From contig NC_091245.1 of NCBI RefSeq assembly GCF_042477335.2, positions 110,456,501-110,520,500 of the forward strand: 64,000 nucleotides of DNA. The letters run 5' to 3'. This DNA is from Ovis canadensis. Lineage: Eukaryota > Chordata > Mammalia > Artiodactyla > Bovidae. This document shows, piece after piece, positions 23,574-34,523 of this stretch (position 1 is its first letter; every line of letters starts with the position of its first letter). Below the pieces are notes generated by a model. It saw nothing but the letters and a program-made list of their open reading frames with translations. It did no database searches and had not been told where the DNA came from. The position numbers and the translations under genes are program-made.

Positions 23574-24518
23574 TCAGGGTCTCTTCATCATAGCCCTAAT
23601 GCTTTGGGTGACTCTCCTGACAGCCTCTCTCACTTCTTTGTTACGAAAAGTGTAAATAATGGGGTTGAGAAAAGGGGTCAGAAAAGTATACACCAAGGCA
23701 ATAAGTTTGTCAGTGCCTTCAGGGCGACTCTCAGGTGGCCCCACATAGACAATGAAAGCAGAGGCAAAGAATAGCACCACTACAGTTATATGGGAGGAAC
23801 AGGTGGAAAAGGCCTTGGCACGGCTTGCAGCTGAGGGCAGCTTCAGTACAGCTCTCAAGATACCCCCGTACAGTCCTAAAATGAGCACAAGATTGCAAGC
23901 ATTGATAATACCAATCACTGCAATGTGGACTTGAGCGTGCCAACCTGTGTCCACACACGCCAACCTCATTAGTGGTGCCAGGTCACAGAAGTAATGAGCC
24001 ACCTCTTTTAAGCAGAAGGGCAGAGTGGCTGTGAGGCTTGCTGGCACAAGTGCAGCTGAGAAGCCAGCCACCCAAGTGGCCCCTGCTAGCCATAACTGTA
24101 CCTGTCTGCTCATAAGAGCATGGTAGTGGAGTGGGCAACAGATGGCAAGGTAGCGGTCCAGTGCCATGACACCCAACAGGTAGCACTCAGTCATGCCCAG
24201 TGAATGGAAGACATAGAGCTGGAGAAAGCACAAGGTTGGTGAGATGGGTGAACACCCATGGAGCAAGGTGTGCAACAGCATGGGCACTGTGGTGCTGACA
24301 TACCAGAGTTCCAAGAAGGAGAGGACACTGATGAAGAAGTACATGGGTGTGGACAGTCTGGAATCTGCCTGAACCAGCACAATGATGAACAAGTTCCCTG
24401 CCAAGGTGAGGAGATAGATGCACAGTGTCCCCAGAAAAGCAAGAGGTCGCAGGGCTCCAGTGGTAGTGAAACCTGCAAGGAGGAAACTCTGGGTCCATGT
24501 GTGATTGACAAGGTCCAT
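23574..24518 (-). CDS. Olfactory receptor, paralogue A of a tandem pair
   Basis: Intact 314-aa class II olfactory receptor GPCR. Landmarks: sequon N5-H-T, GN at 41-42, PMYFF at 58-62, MALDRYLAIC at 118-127 (MAL instead of the usual MAY), LYG instead of SYG at 216-218, KAFSTC at 235-240 and PFLNPIIY at 282-289. Cysteines C97, C169, C178 and C188 are present. The open frame extends five codons upstream from a TTG that lies in the splice acceptor; the first ATG (24516-24518) is taken as the start. Position beyond OR6N2 in the cluster suggests the OR2AQ lineage, but OR6/OR10-like residues in TM2 leave the subfamily open, so no symbol is given. Residues 39-187 are almost identical in DNA to paralogue B, while residues 188-314 differ at 33 positions. 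Confidence 0.92.
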   Translation of the reverse strand: MDLVNHTWTQSFLLAGFTTTGALRPLAFLGTLCIYLLTLAGNLFIIVLVQADSRLSTPMYFFISVLSFLELWYVSTTVPMLLHTLLHGCSPISPTLCFLQLYVFHSLGMTECYLLGVMALDRYLAICCPLHYHALMSRQVQLWLAGATWVAGFSAALVPASLTATLPFCLKEVAHYFCDLAPLMRLACVDTGWHAQVHIAVIGIINACNLVLILGLYGGILRAVLKLPSAASRAKAFSTCSSHITVVVLFFASAFIVYVGPPESRPEGTDKLIALVYTFLTPFLNPIIYTFRNKEVREAVRRVTQSIRAMMKRP

Positions 24519-24523
24519 GGTTC

Positions 24524-24548
24524 CTAAGAGCAAGAAGTAAAGGGAGAA
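24524..24548 (-). promoter_or_regulatory. Predicted 3' splice acceptor of OR paralogue A
   Basis: The minus strand reads a pyrimidine-rich tract ending 'ttgctcttag', AG at 24524-24525, 5 nt before the ATG. The same arrangement occurs at the other two ORs. Confidence 0.6.
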
Positions 24549-27256
24549 GATTAACTACTTCAGGAGTCTTCTTGAGAAATCTTTCCAGAACCAAAAATGT
24601 TGCACATATAACCCTGAAAATAACTTACACATTATCAAACCTTACTTTTTAAAAGATAGCTGAAGCCCAGAAGGCAGAAGTGATTTGCACAATATCTCAG
24701 TCTGTTGTTGACAGAACTGGAGTGGAGTCCAGGATTCCTTAATCTCAGATCAGGACTTCTTTGTATAGACTGGGATACCAGAGTCAGGGGGCCCAGGATA
24801 TTCTCCTGCATATCCGTTCAGGAAATAGAAAAGATGAGAAATTTTCATGCTTGTCTGCTTTTAGTCAAAATGAAAGGTCTCACGATTCTTTAAGACATCC
24901 ACCTGTACCGTTTCCTCTGTATCCAAACTCAGTTGTTCTTAACTGTGTGAAAAGGTGACAAATGCTATCTAAATGTGACCACTAGCTTCCTTCAGGGAGC
25001 CTTTCTGGAATTCAGAAATGTTCTCAATGTGGACCAAATGAGGAAGAAGAGGAAGAAGAAAGAAACGTGAATACTCTGGAGAATTCCTCAACTATAAGAG
25101 CTATCAGGCCAGATAAGGAAACAATGAGTAAACACAGTGCATTTTCAGGAAGGATTCTCAAATAGAATTAATGTACTGGGAAGTCTCTAAATCTGATAAA
25201 TTGATAAAGTCCAGACCCTATGATGTTGGTGTAGAGGGGCTGTAGTATAAGATAAAACACATTCTCTTGGAATCGGCCTTCTAAATGTGCTTGGCCACTA
25301 AATGGATATTGAGCCTGGTCATTTCTCCTTTTTTTTTTTTTTCTTTTTTAAATTATCAAAGATTATAATTGTACAATTTTGAGAAGTACAGAACAAAATA
25401 CAATTATTGGAGGACAATTGCTGTATGATACATTTCTCCTCTCTTTACCTCAACTTGCTCTTGTCTAGAATGAAAAAGTTTAAATAGGTGCCTGGACATC
25501 CCTTACATCCATGGCTGTTTATGGTTCTCTAAATCTACTGAAAAATGTTTTGGGGATGAGGGTGGAGATAGGAGCTCTACACTAAGATCCCAACAGTTTT
25601 CTTCCCACACATATAACAAGCTTCAGCTAGGAAAGGTCAAAGCCCTCTCTCAGTCCTCTTCTTGGGTACCTCTCATCTCTGCTACACTGTTCCTGACCAT
25701 TACCTGTCTACTTGGGTGGCATTAAGTCTTATAGCTTCTTTTTCAGTGCCCTTTTTACCTCCAAACACTTCCTCATTTATCTCTTGTTTTCCTGGAAATG
25801 CTGGCTTCCCAGGGGCTCCTTGCTGTGCTCCCTGGGGTTTCTGGGTTTGACTAGCTCTTAGTAGGGGTCCCCCTGGGGTAGACTGTTGGGCGCAGGAAAG
25901 CAATGAAGAGTAGCTCTATTTCTCAAGTGGCTTTTCTCAACTATACAACCCTGACCATAGGGTTCTGGAATCCAGTCTCAAAGACCTTGTGTCCTCTGGA
26001 CCACTAGAACTTTCTGTAACTTCTATATAGCTTTCTCTAAGAAGAAACAATTCATCTTGTATAAACATGGGCACACGTTAAGAGTCACACTTTGAGCATC
26101 TTAAAAGAAGTGAGTTTTTTTTTTTTTAATTTCTTGCAAGATTTCTCATCCAGCTCTTTTTCTGATTACCACTACCTTTATCACCATATAAACACAGTCA
26201 GCGTGGGCACCACCATTACTTCTATGCTGAACATCTCCACTTCCATTGATCCCACCACTATCTCTACCTTCATCAAGTCCTCTACTGTTTATACATTGAT
26301 TCAACCATTGTTTATTAAATATCTAAAATTCTGTTCTAACTGCACTGTTCAAAGTTTCCTTTACTGATATTCTTACTATTACTTTTATTACCACCATTAT
26401 CCTCTTTATGGTTATTCATTTTGCTATGATCCATTTTATCTATAGCCACATCTTCAACATTGGAGATACAACCTCAGGTGAGCACTACCTGTGGTGCATG
26501 TACTTGGGTGGATGTGGAATCCAAAAAAATAATAGAATAAAAACACTACTGAAAGTAATGCATTTGAATCATTCATACATCCAAATTTGCTTTTTTTTCA
26601 GAATCAAATTTAAGGACAATTCACTTCCTAATTTAAGATAGAGAGGTAACCATAAAAGATGAACTAGTACATCAACAGTAAAATGAAGGCAAACACTGAA
26701 TTTTCTGAGATCCAGAAACTTCTGTGGGAGCTGGAGATTTTTGAGACAAAGAAAAAGAAAATATTTGTTTCTAAGATTACTAATGTACCTGCAGGATTCA
26801 CAGAGTCTCTTTGAGGGGGAAAAAAAAAAAAAAAACCCTCAAGTATTTGGAAATCAGAGGGCTTTCTTCAATCTTAACAAGCACTGAGTCTACATCCCAC
26901 TTCACCTGAAATACCTGACCTTCCTCCAGGATGGATAATTGCCACTGCCCTTTCACCAAATTACTGCAACCTCCCCAGTCCTAAACACCAAAGGCTCTTT
27001 GTTTCCATTCTTATTTCATTGAGCTGTAGAAATTAGCCATTTATCTAGAATCCTCAAACACATGATTATGCTATACTTAGAGTAGCCACTATATTACTTA
27101 TTTTTAGTTCCTTATATATTCAGATCACAATGATATTCCTGTATTCTCTCTTTATAAGGCCTTTATAAGGTCCTCAAACAGACTTCCTTATTCATTTGTA
27201 GTGTCCAGATGCATATCTAAATGCCTTGGCATTGACTGACTATATTAGAAGACTAT
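24526..27256. repeat. Tandem segmental duplication, unit A, 5' flank of the OR
   Basis: No gene. Blocks here align in order with 43372-45140 and 45570-45650 of unit B. The clearest is 25780-26065 against 44228-44525, sharing 'cctggaaatgctggcttccc' and 'atatagctttct'. Identity is perhaps 65-75 percent by eye, so the duplication is old. A poly(A) run lies at 26819-26835. Confidence 0.65.
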
Positions 27257-27985
27257 CAAAGTGAAAGAGGAGAGTGAAAAAGTTGGCTTAAAGCTCAACA
27301 TTCAGAAAACTAAGATCATGGTATCCAGTTCCATCACTTCATGGAAAATAGATCAGGAAACAGTGGAAACAGTGGCTGACTTTATTTTGGGGGGCTCCAA
27401 AATCACTGCAGATGGTGATTGCAGCCATGAAATTAAAAGACGCTTACTCCTTGGAAGAAAAGTTATGACCAACCTAGACAGCATATTAAAGAGCAGAGAC
27501 ATTGTTTTGTCAATAAGGGTCTATCTAGTCAAGGCTATGGTTTTTCCAGTGGTCATGTATGGAGGTGAGAGTTGGACTATAAAGAAACCTGAGCACAGAA
27601 GAATTGATGGTTTTGAACTGTGGTGTTGGAGAAGACTCTTGAGAGTCTCTTGGACTGCAAGGAGATCCAACCAGTCCATCCTAAAGGAGATCATTCCTGG
27701 ATGTTCATTGGAAGGACTGATGTTGAAGCTGAAGCTCCAGTAGTTTGGCCACCTGATGCAAAGAGCTGCCTCATTTGAAAAGACCCTGATGCTGGGAAAG
27801 ATTGAGGGCAGGAGGAGAAGGGGATGACAGAGGATGAGATGGTAGGATGGCATCACCGACTTGATGGATATGAGTTTGGGTAAACTCTGGGAGTTGGTGA
27901 TAAACAGGGAGGCCTGGTGTGTTGTGGTTCATGGTGTCGCAATGAGTCAGACATGACTGAATGCCTGAACTGCACTGAATGTGAT
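27257..27985 (+). mobile_element. BovB LINE, 5'-truncated 3' part
   Basis: Begins 'aaagtgaaagaggagagtgaaaaagttgg' and keeps an open frame of 160 codons to a TAG at 27741-27743. It ends with the 'gcctgaactgcactgaa' tail. Present in unit A only. Confidence 0.9.
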
Positions 27986-28159
27986 ATAAATATTGGAGCA
28001 TAGGAATCATAGAGACTATCTATGGTCAGTAGTACAGAAATGAGAGATATATGCTAAAGAATTAGAAGTTTTCAAATATTAGCCTTTCCTAACCAAGAAA
28101 GTTGTTTCTTCTTCTTTTGCATCATCACTTCTCAGTAGAGAGTGCTTACCTAACATTTG

Positions 28160-28370
28160 GGATCCCTGGTGGCACTAATGGTAAAGAACCCTACCAGCCA
28201 TTGCAGGAGAGACATGGGTTTGATCCCTGGATCACAAAGATCCCCTGGAGGAGGGCATGGCAACCCACCCTAGTTTACTTCATGCCTGAAGAATCCCATG
28301 GACAGAGGAGCCTGGTGGCCTATGGTCCATAGGGTTGCAAAAAGTTGGACACAACATGCATGCACACACC
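28160..28370 (+). repeat. Bov-tA SINE
   Basis: 'ccctggtggcactaatggtaaagaaccc' head, SINE body, and tail 'gttggacacaacatgcatgcacacacc'. Confidence 0.88.
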
Positions 28371-28403
28371 TAACAATTATTCTGTATCAGAAATGGAACA
28401 AGA

Positions 28404-28532
28404 GGGACTTTCCTGGTGGTCCAGTAGTTAAGACTCTGCACTTCCAATGCAGGGGGTGTGGGTTTCATCCCTGGTCAGAAAACTAAAATCCACACATGCT
28501 GTGTGGACAAAATAAATAAATAAATAAAATAA
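28404..28532 (+). repeat. CHR-type tRNA-Glu SINE
   Basis: 'gactttcctggtggtccagtagttaagactctgc' is the tRNA-Glu-derived head. It ends in an (AAAT)n tail at 28509-28530. The flanking 'agaaatggaacaagag' occurs on both sides (28389-28403 and 28532-28547), a target-site duplication. Confidence 0.88.
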
Positions 28533-29016
28533 GAAATGGAACAAGAGAAGAAATGATACCTCACACCTCCACCAGCTAATTTATAATGGGGGGGGGGGGG
28601 AGAGATGATATTTAAAATTATATAAACAAGATTTAAGTAAAAAAAATTAAAAAAAGTAAGCTTTAGTGTGTTAGAAAATTCACAGTATCATTGATAATAT
28701 TTGAAAAAATATATAATTATTAGAAGTTAAAATGAATAGATAATTTTTAAAGCAATGTTATTATAAGTGATTTTAAAATTCATCTAAACATTTTATATGC
28801 TACATTTCTATGTAACACATTTTAAAAAGCATGATTTAGAGGTTAGAAACATATCAAGTATAGCTAAAATAATGGGAGAAATATGGGGAGTCACAGTCAC
28901 TCATTTGTTTATTTATTTAATACATCTTTCAAACACTTTTTATGAGCTGGCCTTATGCTAGGAACTTGGAAAATGAGATGCATAAAACACAATCCTTTCC
29001 CTTTAAGTGCTTACTG
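28533..29016. repeat. Unit A block matching 47285-47760
   Basis: No gene. Aligns in order with unit B 47285-47760 (shared 'atttgaaaaaa', 'attattagaa', 'cacattt', 'aatcctttcc' landmarks). A G13 run lies at 28588-28600. Confidence 0.6.
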
Positions 29017-29205
29017 CAGAGTTTTCCTGGTGGCTCAGATGATAGAGAAACCACCTGCAATGCAAGACACCCATGATCAAGCCCTGAGTTGGGAAGATAT
29101 CCTGGAGAAGGAAATGGAGAATCTCATGGACAAAGGAGCCTGGCTGGCTACATTTCATGGGGTTGCAAAAAGTCAGACACAACTGAGCAACTAACACTTT
29201 CACTT
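29017..29205 (+). repeat. Bov-tA SINE
   Basis: 'ttttcctggtggctcagatgatagagaaaccacctgcaatgcaag' through 'acaactgagcaactaacac'. Confidence 0.88.
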
Positions 29206-29224
29206 TTTCTTTTCACTTGGGAGT

Positions 29225-29440
29225 GCATGAGTGCTAAGTCACTTCAGTTGTGTCTGACTCTTTGTGATCCTATGGACCATAGTCCACCAGGCTCCTCTGA
29301 CCATGGGATTCTCCAAGCAGGAATACTGAAGTGGGTTGTCATGCCCTCCTCCAGGGGATCTTCCTGACCCAACGATTTAACCCACATCTCTTAAGTCTCC
29401 TGCAATGTCAGGCTAGTTCTTCACCACAAGTGCCATCAGA
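29225..29440 (-). repeat. Bov-tA SINE
   Basis: Reversed SINE from 'catgagtgctaagtcacttcag' to 'gctagttcttcaccacaagtgcc', in opposite orientation to the copy just left. Confidence 0.88.
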
Positions 29441-29559
29441 GACAGACCCTCAAATTGGTCACTTACTAATATACAAAAAAATAGGTTTTCAAATACAAGG
29501 GGGAAAAAAATCAACCTCATACACAAAGAGATAAACTTGAAACATAAAACTAAAAAAAA

Positions 29560-29755
29560 AAAATACTGTTTCTCAAATATTATATTACAAATGTCCAAAA
29601 GTTTGAATATGTACTTTATAAAAGGTGCTATGTGAAAACATGCTTTCATCCACTGCTGATTGGGAAAACTAAATGACATAATCCCTTTAGAGCAAAATTT
29701 AAGAATATTTACTCAAATAATATGTGCATCTGCACTATGACCCAAGAATCTAGCG
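29560..29755 (+). repeat. L1 3' relic, unit A copy
   Basis: Corresponds to the L1-like sequence at 47900-48070 in unit B ('catcc...attgggaaaac...ctttagagcaaaattt'). Cut off at 29756 by SINE/BovB material. Confidence 0.45.
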
Positions 29756-29777
29756 CACCAAGCTCCTCCGTCCATGT

Positions 29778-31555
29778 TGAGCTTGAAGCCAACTTTTTCA
29801 CTCTCCTCTTTCACTTTCATCAAGAGGCTCTTTAGTTCTTCACTTTCTGCCATAAGGGTGGTGTCATCTGCATATCTGAGGCTATTGATATTTCTCCCAG
29901 CAATCTTGATTCCAGCTTATGCTTCCTCCAGCCCAGCAATTCTCATGAGTACTCTGCATAGAAGTTAAATAAACAGGGTGACAATATACAGCCTTGACGT
30001 CCTCCTTTTCCTATTTGAAATCAGTCTGTTGTTCCTTGTCCAGTTCTAACTGTTGCTTCCTGACCTGCATATAGGTTTCTCAAAAGGCAAGTCAGGTGGT
30101 CTGGTATTCCCATCCCTTTCAGAATTTTCGTCAGTTTATTGTGATCCACACAGTCATAGGCTTTGGCATAATCAATAAAGCAGAAATAGATATATTTCTG
30201 GAACTCTCTTGCTTTTTTCATGATCCAGCAGATATTGGCAATTTGATCTCTGGTTTCTCTGCCTTTTCTAAAACCAGCTTGAACATTTGGAAGTTCACAG
30301 TTCATGTATTGATGAAGCCTGGCTTGGAGAATTTTGACCATTGCTTTACTAGCTTGTGAGATGAGTGCAATTGTGTGGCAGTTTGAGCATTTTTTTGGCA
30401 TTGCCTTTTTTGGGGATTGGAATGAAAACTGACCTTTTCCAGTCCTGTGGCCACTGTGGAGTTTTCCAAATTTGCTGGCATATTGAGTGCAGCACTTCCA
30501 CAGCAACATCTTTTAGGATTTGAAATGGCTCAACTGGAATTCTGTTGCCTCCACTAGCTTTGTTCATAGTAATGCCTCCTAAGGCCCATTTGACTTAACA
30601 TTCCATGATGTCTGGCTCTCAGTAAGTGTGAGTGATCACACCGTCATGATTATCTGGGTCATAAAGATCTTTTTTGTATAGTTCTTCTGTGTATACAAAG
30701 AACCTTGCCACGTGTTCTTAATATCTTCTGCTTCTGTTAGGTCCATACCATTTCTGTCCTTTATTGAGCCCATCTTTGCATGAAATGTTTCCTTGGTATC
30801 TTTAGTTTTCTTGAAGAGATCTCCAATCTTTCCCATTCTATTGTTTTCTCTATTTCTTTGTGTTGATTGCTGAGGAAACCTTTCTTATCTCTCCTTGCTA
30901 TTCTTTGGAACTCTACATTCAAATGGGTATATCTTTCCTTTTCTCCTTTGCTTTTCACTTTTCTTTTCATAGCTATTTGTAAGACCTCCTGAGACAGCCA
31001 TTTTGCTTTTTTACATTTCTTTTTCTTGGGATGGTCTTGATCCCTGTCTCCTGTACAGTTTCATGAACCTCCATCCCTAGTTCATCAGGCACTCTATCTA
31101 TCAGATCTAGGCCCTTAAACCTATTTCTCACTTCCACTGTATGATCATAAGGGATTTGACTTAGGTCATTCCGGAATGGTCTAGTGGTTTTCCTCCACTT
31201 TCTTCAATTTAAGCCTGAATTTGACAATAAGGGGTTCATGATCTGAGCCCCTGTCAGATTCTGGTCTTGTTTTTGCTGACTGTATAGAGCTTCTCCATCT
31301 TTGGCTGCAAAGAATATAATCATTCTGATTTTGGTCTTGACCATCTGGTGATGTCCATGTGTAGAGTTTTCTCTTGTGTTGTTGGAAGAGGGTGTTTGCT
31401 ATGACCAGTGTGTTCTCTTGGCAAAACTCTGTTAGCCTTTTCCCTGCGTCATTCTGTAGTCCAAGGCCAAATTTACCTGTTACTCCAGGTGTTTCTTGAC
31501 TTCCTACTTTTGCATTCCCGTCAGTCCCCTATAATGAAAAGGGCATCTTTTTTGG
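29778..31555 (-). mobile_element. BovB LINE, 5' portion (endonuclease end to RT)
   Basis: On the minus strand this runs from the C-terminal endonuclease region (31555 down to about 31200, including 'actctacacatggacatcaccag') into the RT. Readable RT blocks are FIDYAKAYDCVDH at about 30145-30182 and the YADD region at about 29860. It stops abruptly at 29778 next to a 20-bp SINE-like piece. Loss of the 3' end is unusual for a LINE, since normal truncation is at the 5' end. Several frameshifts and stops. Confidence 0.85.
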
Positions 31556-31587
31556 ATCTTAGCATATATAAAAAGTGATGACACTTG

Positions 31588-32430
31588 CAGAGAACAGTTT
31601 GTTGTTGTTGCTCAGTCCCTCTGTTGTGTTCAACTCTTTGCAACTCCATGATTGGCAGCACACCAGGCTTCTCTGTCCTTCACTATTTCCCTGAGTTTAG
31701 TCAAACTCATATCCATTGAGTCAGTGATACCATCCAACCATCTCATCCTCTGTCATCCCCTTCTCTTTTTTCCCTCAATCTTTCCCAGCATCAGGGTCTT
31801 TTCCAATGAGTCAACTCTTCCCATCAGGTAACAAAAATATTGGAACTTCAGCTTCAGCATCAGTCCTTCCAATGAATATTTAGGGTAAATCTCCTTTAGG
31901 ATCAACTGGTTTTGTTAGGGGAAGCACACTGACTGAAACCGCCCACCCTTGCCAGGCACCATAGTAACCATTTGCATGAATTGTTTTATGACAGGAGGTT
32001 CTGGTAAGGAACAAAGAACTAATAAGCCACCACCAACCGAAAGAGTTCAGGGCAGGTCAAAAGGAGACACCACATATCCGACCACCTCCCAGAATCCTTC
32101 TGTCCCACATCCATCTTGGCTGAACAAGGTGTGTACCACCAGGAAGGACTCTGAGTCAGAATGATTGGCTAAGGACGACCAGGAAACTAATCCCATCACC
32201 ATAAAACCCAAGACTGTGAGCCATGTGACAGAGCTGTCCTCCTGGGGTCCCTTCCCCTACTGCTCTCCAGCCGGGTGTCCTTTCCCAATAAAATCTCTTA
32301 CTTTGTCAGCACATGTGTCTCCTCAGACAATTCATTTCCAAGTGTTAGACAAGAGCCCAGTTTTGGGCCCTGGAAGAGGTCCCCCTTCCTGCAACAGTTT
32401 GGTTTCCTTGCTGTTCAAGGAACACTTAGG
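31588..32430 (-). mobile_element. BovB LINE 3' end split by a solo LTR
   Basis: The reversed BovB 3' tail ('gttgttgttgctcagtccctctg') begins at 31588 and runs to 31912. It resumes for about 30 bp at 32397-32430 ('gtttggtttccttgctgttcaagg') after the LTR. It lies upstream, in minus-strand sense, of the 5' BovB portion at 29778-31555, so the two halves are in permuted order. Confidence 0.8.
31913..32396 (+). mobile_element. Solo ERV LTR inside BovB
   Basis: Starts TGTTAGGGG, ends CCTGCAACA and is flanked by GTTT on both sides (31909-31912 and 32397-32400). AATAAA at about 32287 precedes a likely R-U5. Its last 95 bp match, in reverse, the segment 39501-39597 inside the provirus at 34115-40608. 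It is therefore a family member of the second parent of that chimera. Confidence 0.85.
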
Positions 32431-33832
32431 TGAATAGAAAGGCTGTTTTCCATAGAGGCAACTAGGCCAGGGACTCTAGTTCCCCCAGGCCCTACATGAA
32501 CATTTGAAAGTCATATGTGAAGGGCAGGGAGTCAGTCACTCAACACCCCATTATTTATACCAGTTGGGAAACTGCCCTAAGGATTATTTAAACTTTATAC
32601 TCTAAAGAGAAAGATCTGAGGAGGTTACAAGAACAGAAATATTATAAACTGAAGGCTAAGGGAGTTTGAAGCTATGAAAAATCTAAGAAAGAGACTATCT
32701 CCTGCTAGACTTGTAAAGTTACTCAGTCATGTCTCACTCTTTGCATCCCCATGGACTGTAATCTGCCAAGGTCTTCTGTTCGTTAAATTTTCCAGGCAAG
32801 ACTACTACAGTGGGCGGCCATTCCCTTCCACATGGTTTCTTCTTGACCCAGGGATCAAACTTGGGTATCCTGCATTCCAGGCAGATTCTTTACAATCTGA
32901 GCCACCAGGGAGTCCCAGAGTTGTAAAAGGAGCATTTAAATTTCTATCACACTTATTTAACACTTGAGAGTTCATTCATTAAAGAATGAATACCAAGCAC
33001 TGTGCTAGAAATCAATGGTGCTGCATTGAGTTGTTAATAACTGATGTCTCTGAAACAGGGTTATAAACCCCTAGGCTCACCACACAATATAGATCCACTG
33101 TTAATTAACATGACCCAACTCATTGCTAGGGAAAGCAGTTTCCAGCCATTTTTGGTGCTGCCCCCACAGGGAGTGCCCACAACCATTCCCACATAAAGAG
33201 CTTCTAAATAAAACAAGGTATGAGAGGAGAGAAAGAATCAGAATTCAAAAGAAGTAGACTTAGTAGCTCAGTAGAATGGAGTACTGCATTTTGTATTTGG
33301 GGGAAGAGCATAGACTTCATGAAAGCCAGGACTCCTGAGGCTATAGAAAGTTGACTTGGACACTTCAAAAGAAAAAGCTTCACTTGGGGAATTATCAGTT
33401 CTAATGATTCTACACATAATGAAAACGTGAGATATGTGTGAAACTAAGTATTCTCAAGGAATGAAATTCCCACTGCAGAAATGTAAGTGGAAAATCTTTG
33501 AAGTAGTAATAATTAACATTTATATGGTATTTAAGATTCTACTATGTCCTCACTTTACAGATCAGGAAATTGAGACACAGGGAAAGTTGCATGCATTGCC
33601 TAAGGTCACAAAGCAATTAAGTGGTAGAATTAATGTTCCAACCCAGGAAGGCAGGCATCAAAGTTGACATTCTAACTACTACATTGCTCTGCCTCTGGGA
33701 TAATAAAGCTAACATGTATTGAACACTTAGCATGTGTTATTTTATTTAAACTTTAGGACTCTTTGTTACAGAATGTTTTAAGGAAGAAAAAATTAAGATC
33801 AGAGAAAATTTACTTTCTTTTCTGTACAGGGT
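32431..33832. repeat. Unit A block matching 50690-52180, with a MIR
   Basis: No gene. Segments 32555-32700, 32935-33130 and 33380-33500 align in order with 50700-50860, 50870-51075 and 51680-51780 ('attcccactgcagaaa' is shared). About 33505-33700 is a MIR SINE in plus orientation ('ttacagatcaggaaattgagacacag'). Confidence 0.65.
32708..32922 (-). repeat. Bov-tA SINE
   Basis: Reversed body from 'aagttactcagtcatgtctcac' to 'tttacaatctgagccaccaggg'. Confidence 0.88.
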
Positions 33833-34114
33833 TGAGGCAAGACAGATGGGCCTCAGGCTGTACAGCTGAAGTTTGTTCCCTATGGACAGTGGACAGGAGA
33901 AGTTAAGCCCTGCTATGACAAGAGATAGAAGGCCACGTATTCCTTATTCTCGAAGTCAAGGAGATCTTCCTTACTACACACAAGCAGAAAATCTCCTTTG
34001 AGGTCAAAAAGGGAGAGAGGAACAACTCCATAGGAGGTGATGTCAATCTACCCATAGACATCTTTGATAGAATCTATCTTAGCTAAGACATGCACATGCA
34101 CACATGGAAGGATC
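33833..34114 (+). mobile_element. Older LTR, left part, host of the provirus
   Basis: Same family as 4047-4640. It is interrupted at GATC (34111-34114) by the provirus and resumes at 40609. Confidence 0.6.
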
Positions 34115-34508
34115 TGTTATGCCCACGTCGCGATATCTCCCAATGACCACCAGGGAGCCGATATCCAATGCAAAAGCAAGAGAGTTTTATTACCAAGCTC
34201 GAGCTGGGGCTCCCACCAATACCGACACAGCAGCTATAGGGAGGAGCCCTGAGCTCTGGGTTACATTGTTTATATAGGGTATTATTGCGCGAAAATTCAA
34301 AAAACGGGAGTCTCCAGGTCTGATTGGTCACCTTCTGGTGAAGGGTTAGGTGTTGAATTCTGATTGGCTCTCCTTTCCCAGGCTTGATTTTAATTTCCCT
34401 GGGCTGGCCAAAGGTTCTGATTGGTTCACAGGTGGTGGGGTGAGGTCAGGGGATTTCCAAAGGCTCTTTTCCTGGAAGCTTGCAAAATGGAGTAGCTTAG
34501 GTCCTTCA
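34115..34508 (-). mobile_element. Provirus 3' LTR
   Basis: 394 bp, TGAAGGACC...GGGCATAACA on the minus strand. Three CCAAT boxes (seen as ATTGG in plus sense at about 34323, 34363 and 34421), a TATATAA at about 34270 and AATAAA at about 34187, in the order U3-R-U5. Confidence 0.92.
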
Positions 34509-34523
34509 TTCCCCCCTTCTCTA
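34509..34523 (-). promoter_or_regulatory. Polypurine tract of the provirus
   Basis: The minus strand reads 'agaaggggggaa' ending directly at the 3' LTR. This matches the gammaretroviral purine tract in position and composition. Confidence 0.85.

Noticed and set aside
32165-32437. 90-codon ORF near the splice-like C/T-rich stretch
   Set aside because: Entirely within a solo LTR and crosses its border into BovB.
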